Below, in pieces: positions 1-10,678 of a stretch of 64,000 bases of DNA. The first letter of the stretch is position 1. Each line of letters begins with the position of its first letter. This stretch comes from Nitzschia sp. DOCU1 (lineage: Eukaryota > Bacillariophyta > Bacillariophyceae > Bacillariales > Bacillariaceae), in contig OX595998.1 of NCBI GenBank assembly GCA_951394045.1, forward strand, positions 124,001 to 188,000, written 5' to 3'. Position numbers and translations under genes: made by a program. The notes beneath the pieces are model-generated. The model was not told the origin of the DNA and ran no database searches. It saw only the letters and a program-made list of their open reading frames with translations.

Positions 1-537
1 TTGAAAGGCCTCTATGACACCGGAGGATGCTGTACGATGGGCTGGTATGCCTATCATTGGGGAATCTCGCAACGACACCCCGAAATTGTCAAGGCATTCC
101 ACGAACTGGAAAAATACCGCTACGAGCCCATCGCAATTGGAGGAATTGATGGACACGTCAAGATCACACACCTCATCGAATATTATCTTCCATACGACGA
201 CGGAAACAGCAACTTCCACACGTTACTAGTGGGACTGGTAGACCAATTGCCACTGAACACAATTTACGGTCTACCGCTAATCATAAAGGCAAACATGAAG
301 GCGGATTTTACCGAGATGTTGGTGCACTCCAACGTTTTGGACGACGAATTCAAACTCACCATGGAGCGTCCGACACTGATACCCATAGAAGAACTGGATC
401 ACAAAGGCCACCTCAAGCACAAGACCTACGCCAACATCAAGGCGGACTACTCGTCATCCAGAGACATTCAGGACTACGAGATCATTGGTGATATCGAAGG
501 TAGCGACCCACAGCACATAGGCAGCCTGGCCGCCTGA
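1..537 (+). pseudogene. Retropepsin-like protease segment of G0 (partial)
   Basis: The reading frame is open from the window edge and closes at TGA 535-537. The first residues contain L-Y-D-T-G-G, matching the active-site D-T/S-G of retroviral-type aspartic proteases. A hydrophobic stretch about 80 residues later, ending L-N-T-I-Y-G-L-P-L-I, fits the flap and second-half strands. The enzyme would process the retroelement polyprotein in virus-like particles. The same frame continues downstream of the TGA without another stop until 1786, so this was, or is by readthrough, one polyprotein with the RT. The window edge truncates it at the N side. Confidence 0.6.
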
Positions 538-3500
538 AAGCCACGGGGGACAGACCTGATACCTCAATCAACTTTTAAAATAAAACATTTTGAGAGTTTT
601 GAGCGAATAGGATTGGCCCCCCGAATCAGGAAATTAATCATGTCCACAGAACATGCGAGAGTCTTTGCTGCATCATCCGCAACGGTCGAAGAGGAACGCA
701 GGGCAAAACTGGGAATCATGGAAGACGGCACCAAATCAGTCCACGTGCCCAAACGCGTTTGGCGGCCCCAAGTAAAAAATACATACGAAGAACCGGAATT
801 CCAAGACCTAGCTGAAACAATGGATTGGCTGTTCGAAGACAGCGGAAAAGTGGCAGCAAAACACAAGGCAGGCCCGGAACCAAGGAATGACATCATCGTT
901 TTTGACCCGATCCGACATCAACAACGACTGGACGAAAACATGCAGTGGCGGGACTGCCCGGAAGGTATGAAAGGCCCTATCGAAGCAATTGTGAAGGAAT
1001 TTTGGGATGTGTTCGACGCAACAGGCATGAAACGACATATACTGGGCTACGAATTCAACATAGACACGGCGACGGTCCAACCCATATGTTGCAAACAACC
1101 GAGATACGGCCCACACGAAACGAGAGTCATCACACAATTGGCAAATGCCCTCGAGGCGAAAGGCCTGATCGAAGACGACGAAGGACCATGGGGAGCAATG
1201 GTTGTCCTGGCAGCGAAACCAAATCAAGGCCACGTACATTGGTCCGAGTACATATTCCGACTCTGTGTTTCCTATCGCAACCTCAACGCCATCACCAGGC
1301 CATTTAATTGTTTCATCATGCGATGTGACGATGCAGTAGAGGGCATCGGAGACTCGAATTGTTTCCTGACTCTCGACTTGGATGCAGGATACTGGCAGGT
1401 AAAGATGCACGAAGCAGCCAAAGAAAAAACGGCATTTTTCACGCCGGAAGGGAAGAAACATTGGAAGGTGATGCCGATGGGAATCCTAAATGCGCACGCT
1501 TTTTTTGTCGCCATGTCCACGGATTTCAAGCGCGAATGGAACCAGCGATTCAGCGAGAACCCCACGGAGGCAATCAAGACACTGCTGCGCGTTATGGAAA
1601 AACACAAGTCGTTAATCACAGCACAAGGCATGGAATCAAAAATTGAGGAATTCACAATGTCCACGGCGTCAGCAGCAACACAAGGCAACCCAGGCAGCAA
1701 AGTCATCGTGGACGACGTGATGGTACATGACAACAACCCCATCACATTGTTAGCATACTTCGTGGGAATGCTAGAAGTATACAAATGATATCGCGTCACG
1801 GTCAACCTTCGCAAGACACGATTCTTCCCATCCCGAGCAGAATTCGTCGGGATCGACGTGCTGCCCGGCGGCAATTCCCCTGCCAAATCAAAATACGAGA
1901 CCATTCAGAAGATGCCCATCCCAAAGAGTTTCTCGGACATCAGGATGATCATCGGATGCATTGGGTTTTATTCCAGTTGGATCCCGCACTATGAAGTCGA
2001 GGTCGCACCGTTCAGGGACCTACTCAAACAAGAGCCCAACGCAGGAACCGACCCCGAACAAGCCGAAACAAAACTGAGGGAATTGTGGACGGAGGACCAC
2101 ACCGCGAAATTCGACCAGCTTAAACAGGCCATCATCAAGGGGCCAGTACTTCAAAGAGCAGACTCGAACAGAAGGTTCCTAATCAAGACAGACTGGTCCA
2201 AGCTTGCATTCGGTGCCGTGCTCTGCCAAGCCGACACCAGTTCAGAAGCAGAAACGGCCCTACTCAAAGAAATCGAAGGCGACAAATGCGAGTTCGACAA
2301 GACGCTCTCTGGACTCCGGCTCAGGCCAGTAGATTTTGCATCAAGAACGTGCAAAGGCCCAGAATGCACTTACCACTCATATGTGGGAGAAGCAGCGTGT
2401 GGCCGATGGGCATTCCAGAAATTTCGCAAGTGGCTTGTCGGCCGAGAATTCACATGGATCACCGACTGCAGCGGGTTGACAAGATTCTTCGAAGGGGAAG
2501 CCAACATAACCCACACGACGCAACGATGGAGGCTCGAGCTCCTCGCTTACAATTTCACCATCGTGCATCGCCCAGCCCGCATGTTGGTAGAGTGTGATCT
2601 ACTATCACGATACGAGTCCGTAGTAGCCAATTGGAGAGAAACGGAGACAGCACAACAAACCACGGACCACGTAACGGCGGCTTATTGGAAAGCGACCAAG
2701 GAACCCACGCCGCTACCTTTCGTACATCACAACCCTACAGTGATAGGACCTAACACAAGCGCAAGAACGACATTGGCGGCGACGTGCGACAAGGCTAGAG
2801 CGACATGGATTATAGGAGCAGGATTGGAAACGGCAACGAAGGCGATGGCGAGGTTAGGCCACGAGGCAATGATAACTTTGAAGACAGACGAAATGGAGTA
2901 TTGGCAGGAAAAGACGGATTGCACCAACTTAGGGAAGACATTACAGCGCATCGAAGCGAGCAACAAACCTCCGCCCCCAGTGGAATGGATCGTCGTTCCA
3001 GGAGCTGACGAGCTCAAGTCCAACGAACAACACCAATCACTAGAACAATTGATCGACAAAGCAACCCGAATTGGTTTGAAATCAGTCCTCATGATGTGGA
3101 CCAAGTCAAAGACCAACGAAGGGAACAAGGAACGGTGGGCGAAGACTTTGGCAGCAAAGGACATGGTGGTCAGCACACTTATACTCAATGGAGACACATG
3201 CGGAGCCCCGATGGCATCCACGCATATAGGGATTATAGCAACGACGGAGGAAACATCGATGCACTTACCGAAACATATCAACGCCTGCATTGCCGAAGAA
3301 AATCGACGACTGGAAGACGTGCTGGATCTACCCAACGCAAGCTACAGCGATTATGTCAACGTAGCACCCAAGCAAGGAGCGGACACAAGCCGAACAGTCA
3401 ATGTGTCATATGACAACACTCCCACATCAAGGACACTCTTTACGCAAGAAGACAAGGCACCTAATTTAGCGAACGTGGAGGAAATAATCGGTAGAGGGGA

Positions 3501-6069
3501 ATTCTTGGTGCAAACCCAGGATGCATGGGTTCCATCTCAAGTACAGGCAATGCGACCGTGGGAAACGCTACAACTACTCGGTATGGACAGAGATGAAGCA
3601 CGGGCACATCTGCAGCAACAAGGCACGAAATGGAACAACGAACGAGCCCGAGTTCGCACAGTGGCCCCGATGGAAGTATGGGCAACAGCAGTGGCATACC
3701 TCGTCGAAGCAGAGAGCCAAGCAAGAAATACTACGGAGGAAGAACAGGAGTCACTGCAGCAATACATGTCGCCGGAATTACGGGCATTCGCGTTCGGTAG
3801 AATCAACAGGCACACCACGTGGCCGTTGCCAACCAGGGAATTATGGATCAAAGAGCTCGACACGGATGCCGACACCTCGATGTTGATGGAGGCCATCAAG
3901 AAAGGCGAACGACTGGCGAGAGCCCGACTACAAGACAAAGCTTATTGGCCAGCCTATGAACGAGGCAGACTAACAGTGGAAGACGAGGTCCTGTACGAAT
4001 ACGAGGAACCCAAGGCCATGCACATCAGGCAATTACGACGAGCGGTGGTGCCAAGGAGACTACGAGACGTCATCATCGCCGCATATCATGCCACACCAAT
4101 CGCAGGACACATGTCAAGCCTCAAGACAACGTACCGGATAGCGACGCGATATTGGTGGCCCAAAATGACGACGGAAATTGATAAAGCAGTCACAGGGTGC
4201 GGCCACTGCAAAGCAGCAAATGCCACAAGTCATAAGGATCAGAAAATCCTACAAGCACTAGAAATGGACGAGCCCTTTGATGTTTGCGGTATGGATGTAT
4301 GGGTGCCAGGAACAACCAAGCCCACGGACACCCACTCAACAAAAGCAAAACGATTGAAAGTCGAACAACGGGCCGTCCTAACGTACATGTGTGTCACAAC
4401 TGGCTTCGTCACGACAGCATTCATGAGCAATATCGATTCGGACACATCGGCAAGGCTAGCATTCGGACAATTCTTTGTACCCCGAGGCATGCCAAAGCTA
4501 TTACTTTTGGACGAAGGAAGCGAATTCAAGAGCGTATTGATTACCATGTGCGACAGACTAGGTATCAATCACTACGTGGTCAGCCCCGAAAATCACGACG
4601 GGATTATCAACGAGAGGTTCCACAGGTACCTCAACAAGGTACAGAAGATACAGGCGGTGGACATGTCATCACACCAGGAATGGGCCATGAACACGCTCTT
4701 CGCCACGTACGCGTGGAACGCATCGCCGATAGCAGGAACGGACATCCAACGAGCATTTGTTGCAGTCGGACGACATTTCAATTTCCCACTAGACGAGGCG
4801 CCGGAAGAACTAGCAATACCACGCATACACACAGAAGGAATGACCGCAGTGCAAAGAATCGAAGCAATGTTCCCATTGTGGTGGAGGCAAAAAGAGTTGA
4901 TAAAAATATTGAACGAGAACAGGCGAAAATATCATCGGGATTTGAAGAACGGCACAAAGAAAAAGAGGATCTTCGAAATAGGAGACATTGTCGCAGTCAG
5001 GAAGCAAATAAAGTCAAAGGCGTCAGAAGGAGCACCGGCCAAACTCACCCTACGATCAAAGGGGCCATACCGCGTCATTGCGAAAGAATCAGACGAATCC
5101 TACAAACTGCAGAAAATCCCAGCTACAAGTAGGCTCGCGAGAGCAACAGGGAGAACGATAAAGGAGTCATCTTTCCGAATGGAGAAGCTCCCGTCACATC
5201 TGGTGGTACATCGGAGGGTGGACACGCCCGACACAAGATTAGCAAAAATGAGACAAACATTAGCGCACAACCCTTTGGAGGACAGCTTAGGCATACCAGA
5301 CTTCGGGAAGTACGCGAAAGCCCAACCGGACAAAGCGTACGCATTTGAAAAATTGGAGGATTTATGGCCGGAAGTGGAAGCTCACGACCAAGAAGATTCA
5401 TCGGACGAAGAGGCCGACGAAGCACAAATCAACCAAGCAGAAGAAATTATCGAAGAACAACAACGAGCTGAAGAACAACAAACCCAACAACAACCGAACA
5501 GGAGGAGACGAATCCAGGTACAAGAACAACTCACCCCCAAGATAGCGTTGGCGCTACTCAAGCGGAAAATCGAAAACTCCAAGGACAAGCTTTTTCTCAT
5601 CGCCTACAAGGAAGAAGGCGACCCGAGAGGACAATGGTATTTAGTACAAGTGGATGAAGAAGCGACGAGCAAGAATTTGGCAAAGAGGAAAGGTCAATAC
5701 CACTGCAGGTGGTACTTCACGCACCCGGGGGATGCCAAAACCAAATGGGTACGAGACTGCAGATTTTGGCCACTGATAAAAGAGTTGAACGAGGACGAAG
5801 TGATGGGCATGACCGTGCCAACGAGACCAAGCAAAGTCGATAAACTGCTGGCAACAAAAGGCTACAGATACGCATGGTACCAAAAGGAAGTGAACCTGGC
5901 CGAAGACGGAATGGTGGGACCATTCAACTTTGGACCCAGAAACACAATCCCAGTCGATGCATGGCCCAAATTGGAAGCAGCAGCACGAGAAATGGCGGCA
6001 AAAGACATCGATGTCTCCACAATAAACAAGATCATCCCACACAGAGAAGGAAAAAGAAAAAGAGGATAA
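538..6069 (+). pseudogene. G0 pol: reverse transcriptase, RNase H, insert, integrase
   Basis: One frame runs from the TGA at 535 to TAA at 6067-6069, with one TGA at 1786-1788 inside the RT. The first ATG is at 640. RT fingers and palm lie at about 1000-1790, with L-T-L-D-L-D-A-G-Y-W-Q and a catalytic V-I-V-D-D where most families have Y/F-x-D-D. RNase H is at about 2160-2600 (K-T-D-W-S-K, then I-T-D-C-S-G-L). Residues coded at about 2780-3250 form an extra domain resembling a decayed C5 methyltransferase. Integrase follows, with an HHCC finger at about 4080-4220 (H..H..C-G-H-C) and core acidic residues in M-D-V-W-V (about 4290), L-L-D-E-G-S-E-F (about 4510) and N-E-R-F-H (about 4610). The tail at about 5560-5800 is W/Y-rich and unassigned. 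The internal TGA makes the copy formally broken. Confidence 0.75.
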
Positions 6070-6899
6070 TTAGGGGACAAGAAGCAACAAAACGGGTACA
6101 ATGCAACAGTCCACGGACTCTAAAATAGCCACACACAACGACATACAACATCCAATGGGTACGAACAGAACAAAACAAAATGGGTACGAAGACGCAATGG
6201 AAAAATAGGGTACAACAGCAACAAGGTAGCTACAAAACAAGAGCAAACAAGAGAAGCACACAATAAAGGTCGGCGATCTCGATACACTAAGAGTCGGACT
6301 GATCATCCGGAATCCTGAAGTGTCGAGGGTTGATAACTACTGGCCGACGGCCGAGCTCGGAAACGATGGCGAGGCGGAGACAATAAGACGGGAAACGAGT
6401 CAGAACCAAGGCGATGTTCTCAGGAGTGTAGAACGAGTGAGATCGAGGTACCTGCGTTCGATCTGCGTTCCAGAGAGCCGAGCCAAAGTTGAGACAAGCA
6501 GACCGCAGTCTAAGAGGTCAAACCAAAATTGAAGAGTAGTCTCCATCATTGGAGACCCGCTGGAGGGTACCAAAACGTCTTGAGCCAAGGCTCGAACCTA
6601 CCCTTGGAGGTCCAAGAAGTAGCACTCTTCTTCACGGGTACGAAGCTATAAGAAGAAGAGGGGACGTAATGGGTGGCCGGAGACGTTAGCCGAGTCGGAG
6701 CAGTCAACTAGGGCAGCACCCAACGGAGTGACACGTCATGCGTTCGGAGGATCGGCAGCAGCAGCCGATCCCCAGAACGAGTGGCTAGAAGCTCTTGAAA
6801 GGAATACAGCACCCGAGCAATCTACTCAGTTATCAACCAACAGTTGCCTCGATAGCCCTAACGAGTCTAAGGACAAGTACGAACAAGTTAACATAAGCC
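6070..6899 (+). other. G0 3' non-coding region, presumed to contain the 3' LTR
   Basis: A purine-rich tract at about 6047-6085 straddles the end of pol and could serve as the polypurine tract. The motif GGGTACRA recurs at about 6093, 6154, 6180, 6207 and 6638. No convincing long ORF is present. Without the 5' LTR the terminal repeat cannot be bounded. A TG...CA span of about 6319-6893 is only one of several possibilities. Confidence 0.35.
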
Positions 6900-7052
6900 A
6901 TGAAGTTCCACGCTAGTGACTACTTTGCCAGCTTGGACCGTGATGAAGAAGATGTGGAAGGAAGCACTTTACGCACTGTGGACGACTTGAACGAACGCTT
7001 GTGCGCAGTTTGCGAACCCCTCCGACATCGACGACTGGGGTTTGTGCGGTAG
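6900..7052 (+). CDS. Short ORF of unknown function (50 aa)
   Basis: An ATG at 6900 opens 50 codons ending in TAG at 7050-7052. The peptide has an acidic middle (L-D-R-D-E-E-D-V-E-G) and a C-x-x-C pair (C-A-V-C). It lies just past the presumed right end of element G0. It could be the first exon of a host gene, a remnant of one interrupted by G0, or chance. No family is recognised and no clear splice donor was identified. Confidence 0.2.
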   Translation: MKFHASDYFASLDRDEEDVEGSTLRTVDDLNERLCAVCEPLRHRRLGFVR

Positions 7053-7265
7053 ATAATATGGTAGACAAAGTTGAGTCCATCTACGAACCCATAATGTTCA
7101 ATTTTCTACCGAAGTAGTTATTATCTACCAGGACCCCCCATCCCCGTATGTAGAAATCTCGATACGGTCGTCGTAGTCTGTAGAATTTTCACCGTATCCT
7201 CTATGTAGATTCTACTGCGATGTCACCAAAAAAGTAGATATTTTGAGGGCATTTTATCTACTCTA
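7045..7265. repeat. Cluster of GTAGA / TCTAC motifs, no gene
   Basis: About ten copies of GTAGA or its complement TCTAC occur in 220 bases, in both orientations (for example GTAGATAATATGGTAGACAA, TCTACCGAAG, TGTAGATTCTACT, AGTAGATA, TATCTACTC). The spacing is irregular, so it is not a simple tandem repeat. It could be a decayed inverted-repeat element or a cluster of protein-binding sites. The rest of 7053-7499 shows no gene. Confidence 0.4.
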
Positions 7266-7506
7266 AGGACTCCTTCCAAGCCCACGTGGCATGCAATTTC
7301 ATGCCAAATCATACCGTCATGCAGCGTCTACTCACACAAAGGTATTAAATAAAATGTCCGAAGGACGTACCCAGCATGCGGGTTTTTGGGAGCGCACACG
7401 GCCGTGCGTACCTTCCACGCGTCAACAAAATAAATGGGCGCGGCAGCGGCGGAAGCGGAAGCGGCAACGGGACTGAATTAAAACTTGGAAACCGGCAGCG
7501 GTGAAT

Positions 7507-8011
7507 CAAGAGATGCAAGGTGGGGGTCGGTAGATACGTATCGACGTACCTATAGTGATATATGCATCATAGGTAAGTTGATATGACGGCACGCTCGGAA
7601 CATATAATTTATTAGGCTGGATATAAGAATCGTTTTTCGTCTTCAGGTTTATGGGGGGGCCAACGCCGTGTTGTGGCAGCCGTACGCGAATGGGACCATC
7701 ACCGGTTTTTTTGCGACCGGTTCGACTGCAATTCCGCGCGATCCACAAGCGGTCATGTCGGTCAAGCATTTTGTGACCGTGTGGGATTGCCGCGGAATTG
7801 CAATCGAACTGGTCGCAAAAAAAGCAGGTGATGGTCCCGTTCGCGTACGGCTTCCACAACACGGCGTTGGCCCCATAAACTTAGAGACGAAAAACGATAT
7901 ATGTATAGGGCCGTATATAAATATGTTCCGAGCGTGCCGCCCTAATACTTTACCTACTATATATACACTCAAAAAGGTATGTAGGTACCGACCCCCACCT
8001 TGCATCTCTTT
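7507..8011. mobile_element. Foldback / MITE-like element, 505 bp, TSD GGTGAAT
   Basis: The two halves are imperfect inverted copies of each other over almost their whole length. The left end AAGAGATGCAAGGTGGGGGT is mirrored by the right end ACCCCCACCTTGCATCTCTT. Inner blocks such as GTTGTGGCAGCCGTACGCGA and its inverse also match. The 7-mer GGTGAAT occurs at 7500-7506 and again at 8012-8018, consistent with a target-site duplication. The open frames inside it are mirror images produced by the palindrome and are not genes. It is probably a non-autonomous DNA element; the superfamily is not decided. Confidence 0.8.
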
Positions 8012-8018
8012 GGTGAAT

Positions 8019-8833
8019 GATCGTGCATGATATGATAACAGTAATTATGATTTAAGTATGTGTCGCTACATTGTTCGGGGAACTGGCATTTCGGTGCGTG
8101 GTTAGCGATACGACGATATCGCCAACCCACTCGCTGAATCGCCAGAGGTGCGGACGGGCGCACTCAAACAGCGGGGCATGCTGGGAAACTTGGAAACCGG
8201 CAGCGGGGCATGCTGGGATAAAATTTCTACACCACGCTCAAACACATGAAGCGCTCGCGATGCAAAGAAACAATGACAAACACCAATGCAGCTGGCCCAT
8301 TTGCCAATACCGGATTGTACTCGTAAGCCTGGCGCACTTACTGCCACAGCGGATGATAGATTGCATGCATCGGCATGATGGGATTGTACACCTTGCAACT
8401 CCGTCATTTTTAGATTTACCGAGTGAGTTGCTGGCCATTCGAAGCGACAACCAGCAAAACAACAGGCCATCGTTGGTTCCATGCAGTCTCTGGTTGTGAA
8501 CCAGGATGCAGATGCAATGTCATGTGATGTGAACGTGGCACTGGTGGCTGTCCACTCTCGTCTTCTCTTGACGGATAGGGTAGAAAACGGAGCGCCAACC
8601 AACCCGCGCTCCGTTTTCTATCGCTCCCGCGTTACACTTATATCGACTATTCGTACTGAAGAAACTTCATTGACTTTTTTCCATTCTTGGCTGCCAGCCA
8701 CAAGCACCCATTGGATGGAGCAACACAACCAACGACAATGAAGCGAAAGTCGTTGATGGAAAGTCAATCTTTCGTTTATATCAATGGTATTACATGCATG
8801 ATGTTGAATGGGTCTTGCCATTCCAATCATCTC
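8019..8833. other. Intergenic; direct repeat and hairpin, no gene seen
   Basis: The sequence AACTTGGAAACCGGCAGCGG at about 8189-8209 repeats one at about 7481-7500 just left of the foldback element. At 8583-8619 the arms GAAAACGGAGCG and CGCTCCGTTTTC form a 12-bp stem. No ORF here has convincing coding character. Confidence 0.5.
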
Positions 8834-10678
8834 TTAAGTAGAAGATAGGCATTCGCAGTCTTTGCAATTCACAATGTTGGCCAAGTCGGCATAACGAAAA
8901 TTAGGAACACCACCACAAATTCTTGCGTCGACGTTGGTGCAAACCGAGGCAGTGCAAGTGGAATCTGAAATTGTCACGGAAGTCGCCTGGGAAGCACCAA
9001 TGGATCTGCACGAATGATCACTAGTGCATGATCCATCGCCAACGATGACGGAAGCAGCGTTAAGACCAATGTCATAGCATGAACGATAGCCGTTGCAGGA
9101 GCTGCGACCTACGGTGATGGCTGCAAGTGGGCTTTCAAAGTTGCAGGCTTGAAATCCATTGCAGGAGCCTTTGGAAATGGTGGCTTTGCCTGCCCAACCA
9201 CATGCGGCATTATAGTTACCATCAACGCAGCATCGATCTGCAAGTGGCAGCAATGCACACCAAGCCTTGACCTGAGCAACCGTTCCGGTAAACGAGTCTG
9301 GTTCGGGAACAGAGCATCCGGTCAACTCGACAGGAGTTTGCTTGCAGCACTTGTAGAGTGCCGGTAAAGGGTCATTGCCAATGTCAGCCCAATATTGATA
9401 GCCACCGTAGGGCAGATATATACCCACAAAGCGTTCTCCGTCTGTATTCGGTTCGGTATTTGGGAACCAGTTGGTGTAGACACCAGCGTCGGTATTGTCA
9501 CTTGCTACCTTTGACGTGAATGGAGGACCCGTGCCATCGGTCCATTTAAAAGTGAAAAACCCTTGCGCGAATGAGCCTCCGATCTTCTCAAGGCCAATAA
9601 AAACGGCACCAGACAAATTAGGGACCCCTATCAGGGCCGCCATCACTGCGGCAGTCTCCGCCCGGCTGTGGATCGAAGCCATCTGACATCCCACGGCTTG
9701 AGCAAACGCATTATGAGCTTCGAATAGCATTTGGGCACGGTTCAAAACAAAGGTCACCTCTCCGTCGCACGCGATACAAGAGTCGGTGGGAACCGAACTG
9801 GGCTGTGGGCTGGGCATCGAACTGGGGTTCAAGCTTGGCATTTCGCTGGGCTTTGGGCTTGGAGGCTCGCTGGGCTGCAAGCTAGGCTTCGCACTTGGCT
9901 TCTCGTTAGTGGGACCAGAACTGGGCTCCAAACTGGGCATGTTGCTGAGGGTCAAGGAGGTGCAATTAAAGGCGTTGCTCAACCTATTCTTCCCACTTTG
10001 CTTGAGCCCTAGTGTGCCCCTTGCGGCTTCGACCTCGGGGTAGCACTGGCAAGGTCCACATGCAACAACGTACTCGCTTGTTTTCCCTGGCAAGGTCTTT
10101 CCAACTTGGACTTGGCTTTTGGTTCGGTCGTAGCACCTGGAATGGTAGTCGTCGGGACTAGAGTCGTGGAAAATACACAGAGCATAAAAGCCTGCACTGC
10201 ATCCAAACAGATCGGGACCAGTGAAAGCGCAAGTACCGGACCCCACTTCGACAGGTGGAATTGGGGTCAGGTGGCGAGGACTGGTAAGAGCGCCTGCAGC
10301 ATCCTCCGGCGGCGCCTCCGGAAGCTCTTCTTCCACTATTTCAATAGTACCCCCAGTACTTGGAGTAGCCCCCGTTTGGGCCCCGCGAATGAGTACATTG
10401 CGGAGTTGCTGGGGATGGGCTTCTTGTTCTGGTGTTACATCGTTCTTGTTGATGATCTGAGTAAACCATCGCGGACGAAGAAAAAGTGAGAAGAATTCAT
10501 CATCCAGTTGTACTACTTGTGATAAGCAGAGGATCATGATGGCACTTTGACTTACCTCAGCAGCATCATTCTCGCCGCCAACGGCACCAGCGGCGTGGTG
10601 GGCTAGCAAATCTAGGAACAAGATCAACCACAGCAAGAGATGAAGCCATCCCACCCTACTAGTAGCAGAAAACTTCAT
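8834..10678 (-). CDS. Secreted C-type-lectin-like protein with Pro/Ser repeats
   Basis: Proposed gene: complement(join(8834..10456,10556..10678)), 581 aa. The N-terminus is a signal peptide (M-K-F then a hydrophobic W-L-H-L-L-L-W-L-I-L-F-L-D-L-L stretch), so the product is secreted or wall-associated. A Cys-containing region is followed by tandem P-S-x-x-P-S repeats, a linker type common in diatom extracellular proteins. Next is a C-type-lectin-like domain of about 130 residues with A-x-x-H-N-A-F-A-Q-A, G-C-Q-M-A-S-I-H-S, F-I-G-L, W-T-D-G-T, and W-F-P-N-T-E-P-N near the calcium site. The C-terminus has repeated S-C-N-G-x-x-S/A-C units with regular I/V spacing, as in a solenoid. Carbohydrate or surface binding is inferred. 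The unspliced frame is also open because the intron length is a multiple of three. Confidence 0.8.
   Translation of the reverse strand: MKFSATSRVGWLHLLLWLILFLDLLAHHAAGAVGGENDAAEVSQSAIMILCLSQVVQLDDEFFSLFLRPRWFTQIINKNDVTPEQEAHPQQLRNVLIRGAQTGATPSTGGTIEIVEEELPEAPPEDAAGALTSPRHLTPIPPVEVGSGTCAFTGPDLFGCSAGFYALCIFHDSSPDDYHSRCYDRTKSQVQVGKTLPGKTSEYVVACGPCQCYPEVEAARGTLGLKQSGKNRLSNAFNCTSLTLSNMPSLEPSSGPTNEKPSAKPSLQPSEPPSPKPSEMPSLNPSSMPSPQPSSVPTDSCIACDGEVTFVLNRAQMLFEAHNAFAQAVGCQMASIHSRAETAAVMAALIGVPNLSGAVFIGLEKIGGSFAQGFFTFKWTDGTGPPFTSKVASDNTDAGVYTNWFPNTEPNTDGERFVGIYLPYGGYQYWADIGNDPLPALYKCCKQTPVELTGCSVPEPDSFTGTVAQVKAWCALLPLADRCCVDGNYNAACGWAGKATISKGSCNGFQACNFESPLAAITVGRSSCNGYRSCYDIGLNAASVIVGDGSCTSDHSCRSIGASQATSVTISDSTCTASVCTNVDARICGGVPNFRYADLANIVNCKDCECLSST
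10457..10555 (-). other. 99-nt GT-AG intron of the lectin-like gene
   Basis: On the minus strand the donor is GAG|GTAAGTC and the acceptor GGTTTACTCAG|ATC. It falls directly after the signal-peptide exon (41 codons). Being 33 codons without a stop, it would add a hydrophobic, unrelated stretch if retained, while splicing joins two hydrophilic segments. Splicing is therefore the likelier state. Confidence 0.75.

Larger units (their letters stand above)
1..6899 (+). mobile_element. Ty3/gypsy-like element G0, 5' end outside window
   Basis: The window opens inside a retrotransposon polyprotein. The order is aspartic protease, reverse transcriptase, RNase H, a long unusual insert, integrase and a C-terminal tail, so RT precedes integrase as in Ty3/gypsy. 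All coding is in one + frame, broken by TGA at 535-537 and at 1786-1788. The 5' LTR and gag lie before the window. The 3' LTR cannot be delimited because its partner is not visible. A region that looks unlike coding DNA runs from 6070 to about 6.9 kb and probably holds it. The right end given here is a guess; the coding part is firm. Confidence 0.75.

Noticed and set aside
7506..8030. Two overlapping ORFs of about 118 aa on opposite strands
   Set aside because: They are mirror translations of the foldback element; the similarity between them is produced by the palindrome.
8583..8619. Rho-independent terminator
   Set aside because: A 12-bp hairpin exists, but this is a eukaryotic context and no transcript end is implied.
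10009..10489. Plus-strand ORFs opposite the lectin gene (Gly/Leu repeats)
   Set aside because: They are antisense shadows of the Pro/Ser repeat coding region.
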